A stretch of DNA of 36,840 bases. Origin: a virus. Where the stretch lies: positions 1,547 to 38,386 of the IMG/VR virus record IMGVR_UViG_3300000117_007365; one strand, 5' to 3'. Below, piece after piece: positions 1-8,184 of this stretch. How positions within the stretch are numbered: the first letter of the stretch is position 1; each line of letters opens with the position of its first letter. The translations under genes and the position numbers were made by a program. A model generated the notes under the pieces. The model did not search any database. It worked only from the letters and a program-made list of their open reading frames with translations, and had not been told where the DNA came from.

Positions 1-1259
1 TACCATTCTAATCTTTTAGTTTGTTGTCTTGCAACAATTCCTCCTGATAACCACCAATCTACGATCATCGGTACCTGTTTACTAGGATGCTCGCGTATAA
101 TTCTGCCGATCCGTTGCTCCAGCTTGATGGGGTTGTTTGAAGGACAAGTGAGATAAAGGGTATCAAGGCGATGGCAAGAGATACCTTCATCAAAGAGCTT
201 GGTAGATAATACAGCTTTGTATTTACCTCCGACATTTTCAAGTACATCTTTTCTAGTTGTTTCATCTGTTTCTCCAATTAGACATACACTATCAGGAATT
301 AGTTCCTGTAAATCTTTTAACATCTGCACACGTTCGCCTAAAATTAGGGGACAACGACCAGTGACTATTTGACTTTTGGCAAAATTAGCGATAGCTTTCA
401 AGTAATCTTGATTGCCACAAAGTTTGTTCAACTGGCGCGACCAGTCTCTTTTTGGGTCAATTACTGGGAATCTAAAGTCAGTGCGTTTAATTTGAACTAC
501 AGGGTCTTGTAGTTGCCTTGGATCACGCGCTTGCACCATAAAAGGAGAAAAGTAATCAGCTAAATACACATGTTTACCGTCTTTTCGTTTTGGTGTTGCA
601 CTAATACCAATTTTAATTTTAGCATTCAAAGAGTTAAGAGCTGTTGAAAACATTTCAGCAGGGCATAAGTGTGCCTCGTCAACAAGAATCATTGAGAATT
701 TATCTGATAACTCATCTCTACGATTATAAACTGATTTATAGATACCTACTGTAATATCTTGGATATCGCATAATCCATCTCCAACTTTACCTATTTTTAC
801 TGTAGGAATTTGTCTTTCTAATTCTTCGATCCATTGCCTAAATAATAACTTTGTATGGACTAATACTAGTGTTTTAGTTTTATTACGGGATATTATTTCA
901 CATCCTGTAAATGTTTTTCCCCAACCACAGGGAGCTTGAAGTAAGCCAGATCTAGCACGACCTCTTTTAAAGAACTTATCTACAACCTCTTTTTGTTCCC
1001 AGCGTAGCGTACCTATAAAATTTAAGTCTGCTTCTGTTTGTTCAAAGTTTCTATCATCTTCAATTTCGTCCCATTCAAGTTTGTGGTACGAGTTTGACGG
1101 TACAATATAGTAGTCTTCATCTTCTGAGATGGTTGATAGAAACTCATCTCCATTGTCATAGGTATATAGTGATAAAAGGTGATCTGCATCCTCTACATCT
1201 TTTTTCTTAATATAAATTTTATCTGATAAGAATATTTTCTTAACTAATGCTTTTTTCAT
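1..1259 (-). CDS. Superfamily 2 DEAD/DEAH-type helicase (UvsW / T5 D10-like), 3' end outside window
   Basis: An open frame of 419 codons reads leftward from ATG at 1259 and runs off the window, so the C-terminus is missing. Translating it shows helicase motifs in order: Walker A APCGWGKT near residue 110, DEAH (VDEAHLCP) near residue 190, motif III-like ISATPKRKDGK near 220, and motif VI QRIGRIIREHP near 400. This is the ResIII/UvsW type of phage helicase, which remodels replication forks and recombination intermediates. Its ATG overlaps the stop of the upstream nucleotidyltransferase (ATGA), so it is translationally coupled. In T5 the related D10 helicase follows the polymerase directly; here seven accessory genes lie between them. 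The family call is secure; the exact role (UvsW-like or D10-like) is inferred. Confidence 0.9.
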   Translation of the reverse strand, partial: MKKALVKKIFLSDKIYIKKKDVEDADHLLSLYTYDNGDEFLSTISEDEDYYIVPSNSYHKLEWDEIEDDRNFEQTEADLNFIGTLRWEQKEVVDKFFKRGRARSGLLQAPCGWGKTFTGCEIISRNKTKTLVLVHTKLLFRQWIEELERQIPTVKIGKVGDGLCDIQDITVGIYKSVYNRRDELSDKFSMILVDEAHLCPAEMFSTALNSLNAKIKIGISATPKRKDGKHVYLADYFSPFMVQARDPRQLQDPVVQIKRTDFRFPVIDPKRDWSRQLNKLCGNQDYLKAIANFAKSQIVTGRCPLILGERVQMLKDLQELIPDSVCLIGETDETTRKDVLENVGGKYKAVLSTKLFDEGISCHRLDTLYLTCPSNNPIKLEQRIGRIIREHPSKQVPMIVDWWLSGGIVARQQTKRLEW

Positions 1260-1612
1260 AAAAGTTCATTTCTTATTTTAGTAGCACTAATGGCTTCAAT
1301 ATTGGCGTCTAACTTTTCCTGTTCGATTGCGTAGCCTACATCTCTTCCATATGTAATATTTACAATATTAGGTACTCTTATTATATCATAATGTGTCTTA
1401 AATACAAAACCTTCTTTTGACAACGCAGATTCTATTAATTTTACTCTTTGGTGGTAAGTAAAAGGATTTGACTCAGTTTCATCTGACTCTCGAACAAGAA
1501 TAGCAACTTGACCTGTTTTAGCGAGTGCTCTTTTAAAAAGCTCTGTGTGCCCATCATGCCACGGCTGATACCTTCCAAGTAGCTGTGTAGTTGGTTTTTT
1601 ATAATCAAACAT
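1256..1612 (-). CDS. NadM/NadR-like nucleotidyltransferase
   Basis: A 118-residue HIGH-superfamily nucleotidyltransferase. GRYQPWHDGH at residues 13-22 matches the nucleotide-binding GRFQPFHxGH motif of NMN adenylyltransferases; NPFT at 49-52 followed by an R/K-I pattern and ISATKIR at 108-114 correspond to the NPFTxxER and ISGTxIR motifs of NadM. It is shorter than NadM (about 170), ending right after the ISxTxxR motif. The gene overlaps the downstream helicase by four bases and the upstream kinase gene by eight. The pairing of an NMNAT-like domain with a small P-loop kinase recalls the two domains of NadR, but the substrate cannot be read from sequence; another cytidylyl- or adenylyl-transfer role in glycan precursor synthesis is possible. 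Confidence 0.8.
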   Translation of the reverse strand: MFDYKKPTTQLLGRYQPWHDGHTELFKRALAKTGQVAILVRESDETESNPFTYHQRVKLIESALSKEGFVFKTHYDIIRVPNIVNITYGRDVGYAIEQEKLDANIEAISATKIRNELL

Positions 1613-2030
1613 TATTTCTCTCCATATAAGTTTTTACTACGTCTAATAATTGAGCGTGAGTATCATCAAACCAATGAGCAACATGGTAATTATATGAAGC
1701 TGGTTTTTCAAACATCTTATTTGTGTCTTCAAATCTACCTTTATCTATTGTATCCATCCAAACAGTGAAATCTGGATCAAACTCTAGACGCGCTCGCTCT
1801 GTTGGACATACAAAATCTGCTACAGCAATTTTTTCTGCCATAACTACTCCGTCTGCTAAATGACGCATACGCTGTGCCTGCCTAATACGGCCTTCTGGGG
1901 TAAAGTCCCAATCGTTGTAACGGTCACGCACTGCATCTGCATTAATATGTATGCCGCCTATTAAGTCAGTAAATGGTTTTGCAAGTGTTGTTTTGCCGCT
2001 TCCAGGCAGTCCAAAAATTAAAATTTTCAT
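1605..2030 (-). CDS. Small P-loop kinase, adenylylsulfate-kinase-like
   Basis: A 141-residue kinase with Walker A GLPGSGKTT at residues 7-15 and an INADAVR segment at 29-35 resembling the DGDNVR segment of CysC/AAA_33 kinases. The middle part (VCPTERARLEFDPDF) resembles the region of APS kinase where the product is bound. APS kinase makes PAPS from adenylylsulfate and ATP, but many phage proteins of this kind are annotated from fold alone. The gene overlaps the NadM-like gene downstream by eight bases and the unknown gene upstream by four. No ATP sulfurylase is seen nearby, so sulfate activation is uncertain; kinase activity on a nucleoside or sugar-linked substrate is an alternative. Confidence 0.75.
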   Translation of the reverse strand: MKILIFGLPGSGKTTLAKPFTDLIGGIHINADAVRDRYNDWDFTPEGRIRQAQRMRHLADGVVMAEKIAVADFVCPTERARLEFDPDFTVWMDTIDKGRFEDTNKMFEKPASYNYHVAHWFDDTHAQLLDVVKTYMERNNV

Positions 2031-2521
2031 AAATTAATACTTTCTATTCTTAAAGGTTTATCGTCATATGTAAATTGTTTTATATACCATTCTAATCTAT
2101 ATTGTACTAGAATACCATAAATTCCAGTGATCATGTGAAGCTCATCATTAGAGGGTATTTTAAATGGGTATGATATTCCTTTGAACCAGATTAAGTTATC
2201 TCTAACTTTTACAACAGGTCGTTTGATTGCTGGGCAATAGATCTTTTCACTAAGATCACAAGGTCTAGCTCTAGCATCCATTCCCCATTTTGGCCTTTCA
2301 TAAATCAATTGTTGTACATCTTTACACGTGCAGTCAAACATTAATCTTTTGTTTAACTGTGCAAGTCTAGCAAAATAGTCTCCTTTAAGTGATTTATCAT
2401 CTACAGTCTCTAGATGGCTGTTGTCTTCTCTCTTAAGTTGAATCTTACTAAGAGAATACTTAATCTCAAAAGGTTTTTTATACAAACCAAATAAAGGAAA
2501 GTTGATGTCATGTAAGTTCAT
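2027..2521 (-). CDS. Unknown protein with four cysteines
   Basis: A 164-residue protein that I do not recognise. It is mildly basic, without signal peptide or membrane segment. Four cysteines (C64, C66, C88, C96) lie in the middle third and could bind a metal, though the spacing fits no zinc-ribbon I know. The C-terminal part is aromatic-rich (IWFKGISYPF, YRLEWYIKQF). It overlaps the kinase gene by four bases and the class III aminotransferase gene by fourteen, so it is co-transcribed with enzymes and may modify or bind their product. Confidence 0.7.
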   Translation of the reverse strand: MNLHDINFPLFGLYKKPFEIKYSLSKIQLKREDNSHLETVDDKSLKGDYFARLAQLNKRLMFDCTCKDVQQLIYERPKWGMDARARPCDLSEKIYCPAIKRPVVKVRDNLIWFKGISYPFKIPSNDELHMITGIYGILVQYRLEWYIKQFTYDDKPLRIESINL

Positions 2522-3557
2522 TGATTGTTTTTACTAGTTTAACAATGTGTTTCTTTTTTGTAAAAGGAGAAAGGTGAATTATCTTATTATTTGCGTAAAA
2601 AATGTCTTTGCTGAGCATATCTAACTGGTTAATTTCTGAATCAATACGCCAAATAGGACCAAATCCTATTAAGTTAGCTTTGTCTAAATTTTTATTAGCA
2701 AATAGTAATAATTTTCTAAATTTGTTCATTAGTTTAGGGTAGTTTGTACTATTTACTAGATCAAGAGTAGCAGAAGCAGCTGCTAATGAAACTGCATTAG
2801 CTGAGAAAGTTCCTCCACTACCGACTTTCTTATTTGGGTGGTTAAAAGTTCTGCTAGTAACATCATCTGTCATAGTTATTAAACTAATTGGCATCCCGCC
2901 GCCTAGGATTTTACCATAACAAACAATATCAGGAGACAGGCCAAGCTCAGAATAAAGACCTTTTTTATTAAATCTGAATCCCGTAACTATCTCATCGCAA
3001 ATTGTTAAGGCATTTTCTTTTTTACACCAGTGCTCAATTTCTGATAAAAACTCTAGATCAAGAGCAGGATTACTAGTTTTTAAAGGTTCATATATTATAC
3101 AGGCTGTTTTGTGCCACCAAAGCCCTTTAAGATCAGATATTTTACTTATGTGCCATCTGTCGATCTTCGGTAATCCAGTATCAAACTCTAAAGTCCAATC
3201 ATTTTGTCCATGCCAACCTTTTTTAATCGATACAACTGCATTTTTACCTGTTGCAGCCCTAGCATATCTTACACTTTTTGTAGTAGCTTCCATGCCGGAG
3301 GTACAAAAAATAAAATTGTGGTGATTATCAGGTAATAGATATTTTAATTTATCTTCTACTTCTTCGTGAATGTCTGAAATACATCCAGTAACGCTTCCTC
3401 TAAGTTGTTGCATACATATGGCAGCACTTATTAAAGGATGGTTATGCCCAAAGTAGTTAACTCCGTTCCCAAGACTAAAATCTAATATTTTTTTATCACT
3501 ATATAAATAAAGTCCTTTTGCCTTATCTATTTTTACGTTACTTAGGTTGTTTAGCAT
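2508..3557 (-). CDS. Class III PLP-dependent aminotransferase (GSAM-like)
   Basis: A 349-residue fold-type I enzyme of the glutamate-1-semialdehyde aminotransferase group. It has the N-terminal GNGVNYFGHNHP segment at 30-41, phosphate-binding SGMEAT at 87-92, the PLP-contacting CDEIVTGFR at 187-195 and the Schiff-base lysine K216 in YGKILGGGMP. Family members are usually about 430 residues, so this is a compact form. In phage glycan cassettes such enzymes usually aminate a keto sugar or other carbonyl rather than make tetrapyrrole precursors. It overlaps the PhyH gene by twenty bases. The reaction class is well supported; the substrate is not known. Confidence 0.85.
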   Translation of the reverse strand: MLNNLSNVKIDKAKGLYLYSDKKILDFSLGNGVNYFGHNHPLISAAICMQQLRGSVTGCISDIHEEVEDKLKYLLPDNHHNFIFCTSGMEATTKSVRYARAATGKNAVVSIKKGWHGQNDWTLEFDTGLPKIDRWHISKISDLKGLWWHKTACIIYEPLKTSNPALDLEFLSEIEHWCKKENALTICDEIVTGFRFNKKGLYSELGLSPDIVCYGKILGGGMPISLITMTDDVTSRTFNHPNKKVGSGGTFSANAVSLAAASATLDLVNSTNYPKLMNKFRKLLLFANKNLDKANLIGFGPIWRIDSEINQLDMLSKDIFYANNKIIHLSPFTKKKHIVKLVKTINELT

Positions 3558-4221
3558 CTAACATCTTACTAAGAATATCAATCTCATAGTCTCTTCTATC
3601 ATAGCCGTGCTTAATTTTAGGTATTTCTCTGCTACAAAGTTGCACAATTAATCTGCTTTGGTCATAGGGACTACCATTTGATGCAGAGCCATGTATTAAA
3701 GAGTAGTCAAAAAATATACCATCTCCTTTTTTAAGATTAACAGAATAAAAATCATTTTTATAATTTCTTAGAACGTCACTTGATATTGCATATTTTGCGT
3801 TTCCATCACGTTCCATAACCATTCTATGAGGTAATAGACCTTTTTTGTGAGACCCAATAAAAACATTTAAAGGTGCATAATCTAAATCGTGGATTGCGAA
3901 AAAACTCTGTATATACTCTGAACTAGGTATCTTAAGATCTTGTCTATAGAAAAAATCTTGATGATAAATTTCATGACTGCCCTCAAATGCAGTTTTATGA
4001 TAAAACTTATTCATAAATACTTTATAGTCTTTATCTCTCAACGAATTAGCCTTTTTCACAATACGATTTACATCTAAACTAACATTTGAAAATTTAGTTG
4101 TAGAGTTTAGTGCAAAAGGATACTCATCAAATGAGTCTAAATATTTAATTGAATCAAGCTCATTTTGATTAAAAAAGCTTTTTACAATTTCAAATCCGTG
4201 TTCTTCTAAATTAAATTTCAT
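3538..4221 (-). CDS. PhyH-family Fe(II)/2-oxoglutarate dioxygenase
   Basis: A 227-residue phytanoyl-CoA dioxygenase-like protein. The iron ligands are visible: H87-x-D89 in YHQDF and H177 in SLIHGSA, with R190 (QSRLIVQL) as the 2-oxoglutarate anchor. The segment APLNVFIGSHKKGLLPH between them is the typical PhyH pattern (xxNGxLxxxPGSHKxG), although the usual NGALxxxPGSH is degenerate. Members hydroxylate a small molecule, lipid or sugar using Fe(II), O2 and 2-oxoglutarate. It sits between a GT-like gene and a PLP aminotransferase, with four-base overlap upstream. A second PhyH lies at 26870-27574. Confidence 0.85.
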   Translation of the reverse strand: MKFNLEEHGFEIVKSFFNQNELDSIKYLDSFDEYPFALNSTTKFSNVSLDVNRIVKKANSLRDKDYKVFMNKFYHKTAFEGSHEIYHQDFFYRQDLKIPSSEYIQSFFAIHDLDYAPLNVFIGSHKKGLLPHRMVMERDGNAKYAISSDVLRNYKNDFYSVNLKKGDGIFFDYSLIHGSASNGSPYDQSRLIVQLCSREIPKIKHGYDRRDYEIDILSKMLDAKQPK

Positions 4222-4934
4222 GTTAATGGTGGTTGATACTGTGGGTCGTGATCTGGTAGTTGAGGTTGAATAATTAGTTTCTCAAACTTATCATAATCTT
4301 CTTCTAAGTCAAGAACTGGAAATTGAAACCACAGTGGAAGTGGTCTTTTATCTATCTCAAAGCGAGTTTGGAGTTTAAGATACTTTGTCCACCACTGCTT
4401 AGTACTATAGGCGTCAATACAAACACGAGAGTTAACTGGGTAAGGCTTATACTTATGCCATTCTGTGAACACATGAGCTGGTTGTCCTGGTAACCACTTA
4501 TGATCAACTTCCTTACTCCATTGATCAAACTCTTGTGCTGCTTTTTTAGTGTAGCTTAACCAAGCGTGAATCGGTCTAATCCAGTGATTTAAATAAGGGT
4601 GATCAGCGATTGGTTGGCAGTGACCTTCAAATTCACACTGCTGTAATAAATGTTCAAATCGATGAAGAATCATTGATCTACAACAAAGATAAATTGTACG
4701 TTCAAAAGGAGATAAAGAGATCTGAAGCGCAGATTCAATCTTTGGATCACTTTGTCTAGGGATAAAAGATATTGTATTAGCATCAACTTTTAAGGTAGAA
4801 TCTGTAGTTGCTACACATCTGGGTAGTTCAGGATAGTGTCGTTTTGCAAGTTGGATTGACCACTTTAAAAGCTTTTGTTGAGTAGGATCTTCAGAAACAA
4901 CCCAAAATATACCTGCATTAGATAAATCAAGCAT
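4218..4934 (-). CDS. GT-A-like protein with degenerate DxD
   Basis: A 238-residue protein whose first 130 residues resemble nucleotide-diphospho-sugar transferases of the GT8 type: an N-terminal strand-helix unit (GIFWVVSEDPTQQKLLKWSI), then a line reading ALQISLSPFERTIYLCCRSMIL where active members have SPFxxTLFLDxD. The acidic DxD that binds the metal is replaced by CCRS, so catalysis is doubtful. The start is the ATG at 4934; an in-frame GTG directly before it is less likely. It overlaps the radical SAM gene by a few bases. It may be a non-catalytic partner or a diverged enzyme. Confidence 0.6.
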   Translation of the reverse strand: MLDLSNAGIFWVVSEDPTQQKLLKWSIQLAKRHYPELPRCVATTDSTLKVDANTISFIPRQSDPKIESALQISLSPFERTIYLCCRSMILHRFEHLLQQCEFEGHCQPIADHPYLNHWIRPIHAWLSYTKKAAQEFDQWSKEVDHKWLPGQPAHVFTEWHKYKPYPVNSRVCIDAYSTKQWWTKYLKLQTRFEIDKRPLPLWFQFPVLDLEEDYDKFEKLIIQPQLPDHDPQYQPPLT

Positions 4935-5757
4935 CACTATATTCCAATTTATCTTTCCAATAGAGAGCAGATTCTTTGCCCATCAAAACTCCGTTTGCAT
5001 TACAACTTTTACACGGATCATGTAATAAACGCTTACCTTCTAGTAAGTTTTTTCTAATATTTCTGTATTCTTCATTATTCCAAATATTAAGAATATGATC
5101 TTTGTGTACGTTACCAAAAGGTTTTTGTTTTCGTAACCAATCGTTACAACACAGAATTAAATCACCATTCCAATCTACTATGACTTGGTAGGAAGGATAA
5201 TAACAGGGATTGCTAGTAAATGCATCAAACATTAATCCTCCTCTATTGGTAAACTTATATTCTTCATATCTATCAGTTCCATCATCATAATGCCTTCGTA
5301 CTCTTACTTCTTTATGCTTTCTTTCTAAATCTTTAAAAAACGGATTTTTATCATAATCAGAAATTAGAATATTATTTACTCCAGCATTAATTAATTGTTT
5401 AACAGATAATTTATTTTTTGTAAAACAATCACCGTTCGTAACTACTTCAATATTAAACTCTTTTAAGATATTACAAATATCTAAAATATTTGGATTTAGA
5501 GTCGGCTCCCCGAACCCAGTTAGCTGTATGTGTCCTAAAAAACCTTTGAGCTGCTGTTTTATTATTTTTACAGTGTCAAGAGACATGTGGAGTTTTTGAT
5601 TTGGGTAAACTTTAGGATCATGTCTAGGACAAAAGCTACAAGTGCGATTACAGAGTTCAGTAACATTTAATTCGACAGCAGTAATTCCATCAAACTTTTC
5701 TGTTTGTTTGTGGTTTAGTAATCTAAAATTTAAATGCTCATCGAAAAATTTAGTCAT
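4927..5757 (-). CDS. Radical SAM protein with SPASM-like C-terminus
   Basis: A 276-residue radical SAM enzyme. C36, C40 and C43 in ELCNRTCSFCPRH form the CxxxCxxC motif that binds the catalytic 4Fe-4S cluster. HIQLTGFGEPTLNP follows as the glycine-rich SAM-binding GGEP-like strand. Further cysteines at 185, 203-204, 249 and 252 (ILCCNDW, DPCKSC), with the GNVHKDHILNIW linker, are typical of SPASM auxiliary-cluster domains. Such proteins often modify peptides or sugars; the target here is unknown. The gene starts four bases inside the polymerase gene's 3' end region and is the first of the cassette between polymerase and the left-end helicase. It belongs to a different subfamily from the one at 31041-32162. 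Confidence 0.88.
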   Translation of the reverse strand: MTKFFDEHLNFRLLNHKQTEKFDGITAVELNVTELCNRTCSFCPRHDPKVYPNQKLHMSLDTVKIIKQQLKGFLGHIQLTGFGEPTLNPNILDICNILKEFNIEVVTNGDCFTKNKLSVKQLINAGVNNILISDYDKNPFFKDLERKHKEVRVRRHYDDGTDRYEEYKFTNRGGLMFDAFTSNPCYYPSYQVIVDWNGDLILCCNDWLRKQKPFGNVHKDHILNIWNNEEYRNIRKNLLEGKRLLHDPCKSCNANGVLMGKESALYWKDKLEYSDA

Positions 5758-8012
5758 TAAATCTCCTCTAGCTCACCCCAGCTAGGTCCAATTTCAAAAT
5801 CTACCTTAATTGGGCAATCAGGAATAGATAGTCCTCTGTCTGTTTGGATACACCGTTTTGCATTTTCGATATAAGCTTCGACTAGATCTTCACGAACCTC
5901 AGAAACAACAGAGTCATGAACAACAGTAAAAGGTTTAATTACCTCAGAGTAATCATTCTCTTCAATCCATTTTACTAGATCAATTACGCCGAGAATATTA
6001 ATATCTGACGCAACAGATTGAACTAAGAAGTTTACCCCAGAACGAATAGCATGTTGAGCTACACCACGATTTGGGGACTTAGCTTCTGGTAATCTACGTT
6101 TACGTCCAAAAAACGAATAAATATAAGCATGATTTTCAATCTGCTGGTTTGAACCATCAATAAACTTTTTAAGAGATCGAGCTTCGTTAAAATACTTCTG
6201 AATAAACTGTTTAGACTGAGCAGAGGTAATTTCTTCACCTGGCTTTGCGTCTTTGTTCACAGTTTCCGCGATTTTAGCTGGTCCCGCCTGGTACATGATT
6301 CCAAACGTAATAGCTTTTGCATATTGTCGTTCGTTTGGGTGTAGCTTCTTGACTTGATTGACCTCTTCAGGGAGGTTGAACATTTGTTTTGCAACATAAG
6401 AGTGAAAGTCAAGCTTATCGATAAAAGCTTTCTGTAAAAACTTGTCTCCAGAGAGCATAGCAGCATAGTAAACTTCCGCTGTGCCCAAGTCACATTGAAT
6501 AATTTTGTACCCTGGACGAGCCTTGAAGAGTTTTTTAATGTCTTTGTTGTCTCGTGGGATGTTTTGATAATTGAGATTCCCGCTAGAAGAGAGCCTACCA
6601 GAGGTGGTCCCATGAATATTAAAGCCACTGCGTAGCCGTCCATCTTTATCTACTCCATTTTTAATGTTAGATATATAGGTTCCTGCCATTTTAGTCTTCT
6701 CTCGAAGCTCAAGAATAGCTTCCGATAGAGGGTGATTAAGATTAGTTAGTACTTCTTTATCAACTGACCAAGCACCTGTATCAGTCTTCTTTGTAGGCTT
6801 TAGTTTGAGAATACTAAAGAACAGATCACGTAGCTGTGCTGTCGAGTTAGGATTAAAAGTTTTCTCGTACACACGTTCAAATCGTTGAACTGCTTCGTGA
6901 GTATTTATCTCTTCAAGACACTCTTCTACGTCAATCTGATATTGTTCTGAAAGCCAATTTACTTGCTCGATATTAATCGGGCCTCCGTTTTTCTCTAATG
7001 TTTTCATCGCATGAGTAGCAGGCAGCAGAATAGTATCGTATAGCCTAGAGAAATCTTCGCTCTTTTCTACTAGTGGTTTGAATTTACCGTACAGCTGAAA
7101 AGTGGCATCAGCATCTTTGCACGCATAAGGTGCAAGAATATCACTAGGCAACATTCCATAGTTAAAATCAGCCAGTTTAACCTTGTTTTTTCTAGCCCAT
7201 GATTTTTTATACTCATCAAGTTCACGTTCATAGTCACCAAGATCGGTAAATCTAAGTGCAAGAGGTTTAAGACCGTGTGTTCCAACTGCTTCTTCTAAAC
7301 AGTAGTGAAGCAACATCGTATCTTCGTAGTTTGGAAACTCAAAGCCCATTTCCGTTTCCATGTAATTCGTATCGAACTTAGAATTGTGGAAAATGCAAAG
7401 CTTTGACGCAAAAAGATCGTGAAACCATTGTTTATGCTTGTTTACAATATCAACAGAAACATAAATACCTTGATGTGGTCGTGTTGACATAGCGATTCCA
7501 AGAATTGTACCTGTGTGTGGTGATACAGATGTTGTCTCAATATCAACTACAATTTTTTGAGCATCTTCAAATTGCTCACGATAGACTTGAAATTGTTCTT
7601 CAGTCTCGACAAAGCAATAATCTTTGTCTGCTTGTTTACCTACGTCTTCTCCAGCTAGCAGCTTTGGCACTTGATTAAATGCTCGAATAATATCATCCTC
7701 AAGCTGAGGTTTAAAAACTGCAATATTAGGATTCATAATTGGAAGATACTTTTTTTCAATGAAAATACCGTTATACTTTTGAATCCCTGTCATTCCCGCG
7801 ATGTATTTCAAGGGTTCCGCACCAATTAACCCAATGATTTTGTAAGTGCCTAGCTCATCAAAATCAAGATCAATATCTTTTTTCAGGATTTTTTCTTTCT
7901 TTCCTGAGTGTAAAAATTTAATATCATACTCTGTATCTTTAAGATACTTGTTTATCACTTTAGTGGGGTCTTTTTCGACACCACTAGCGAAAACAAAACA
8001 TACATCACTCAT
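5757..8012 (-). CDS. Family A DNA polymerase with 3'-5' exonuclease
   Basis: A 751-residue replicative polymerase. The DEDDy exonuclease domain shows D157 and E159 (VVDIETT), HNSKFD with D214, and Y296/D300 (YACKDAD). The polymerase domain shows SGRLSSSGNLNYQNIPR (471-487), motif A with D508 and E513 (CDLGTAEVYYA), motif B R562/K566/F570/Y574 (RQYAKAITFGIMY) and motif C H699-D700-S701. No 5' nuclease domain is present. Motif A is diverged (usually DYSQIEL) and motif C has Ser where Glu is nearly universal. F570 matches the Phe of E. coli Pol I that disfavours dideoxynucleotides. The start overlaps the stop of the small zinc-protein gene by six bases. The neighbours (primase, helicase) confirm a replication role. 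Confidence 0.95.
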   Translation of the reverse strand: MSDVCFVFASGVEKDPTKVINKYLKDTEYDIKFLHSGKKEKILKKDIDLDFDELGTYKIIGLIGAEPLKYIAGMTGIQKYNGIFIEKKYLPIMNPNIAVFKPQLEDDIIRAFNQVPKLLAGEDVGKQADKDYCFVETEEQFQVYREQFEDAQKIVVDIETTSVSPHTGTILGIAMSTRPHQGIYVSVDIVNKHKQWFHDLFASKLCIFHNSKFDTNYMETEMGFEFPNYEDTMLLHYCLEEAVGTHGLKPLALRFTDLGDYERELDEYKKSWARKNKVKLADFNYGMLPSDILAPYACKDADATFQLYGKFKPLVEKSEDFSRLYDTILLPATHAMKTLEKNGGPINIEQVNWLSEQYQIDVEECLEEINTHEAVQRFERVYEKTFNPNSTAQLRDLFFSILKLKPTKKTDTGAWSVDKEVLTNLNHPLSEAILELREKTKMAGTYISNIKNGVDKDGRLRSGFNIHGTTSGRLSSSGNLNYQNIPRDNKDIKKLFKARPGYKIIQCDLGTAEVYYAAMLSGDKFLQKAFIDKLDFHSYVAKQMFNLPEEVNQVKKLHPNERQYAKAITFGIMYQAGPAKIAETVNKDAKPGEEITSAQSKQFIQKYFNEARSLKKFIDGSNQQIENHAYIYSFFGRKRRLPEAKSPNRGVAQHAIRSGVNFLVQSVASDINILGVIDLVKWIEENDYSEVIKPFTVVHDSVVSEVREDLVEAYIENAKRCIQTDRGLSIPDCPIKVDFEIGPSWGELEEI

Positions 8013-8184
8013 TTATAAATACCTTTCCACAGTAATAACAGTCTGCTCTTCCATTCTTAAGTCTATAATACACTATAGGATGATCATCTGAACAGCTTAC
8101 AGTGTCAGTTTTTACTACAACTACTTGTTTATTTTTAGGCGCTGGTTGTTTTTTAAATAAATCTGTTCGTGCTTGCCCACTCAT
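8005..8184 (-). CDS. 59-residue zf-CHCC zinc-finger protein
   Basis: A short gene exactly filling the gap between primase and polymerase. The product reads SCSDDHPIVYYRLKNGRADC then YYCGKVF: one Cys, then an HPxVY core, then CxYCG. This is the arrangement of the zf-CHCC domain known from mitochondrial complex I subunit NDUFS6 and from short alphaproteobacterial proteins. Putative ligands are C31, H35, C49 and C52. ATG at 8184 overlaps the primase stop (ATGA) and its TGA at 8005 lies six bases into the polymerase gene, so it is coupled at both ends. A role as a replisome accessory is inferred from position only. Confidence 0.85.
   Translation of the reverse strand: MSGQARTDLFKKQPAPKNKQVVVVKTDTVSCSDDHPIVYYRLKNGRADCYYCGKVFINE

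Noticed and set aside
1605-2030. Full sulfate activation pathway (ATP sulfurylase plus APS kinase)
   Set aside because: The neighbouring nucleotidyltransferase has GRYQPWHDGH of the NadM type, not the QxRNPxHxxH of ATP sulfurylase.
6257-6643. A 128-codon minus-strand frame inside the polymerase gene
   Set aside because: It is an out-of-frame shadow of the polymerase, whose motifs A to B are read through the same bases.
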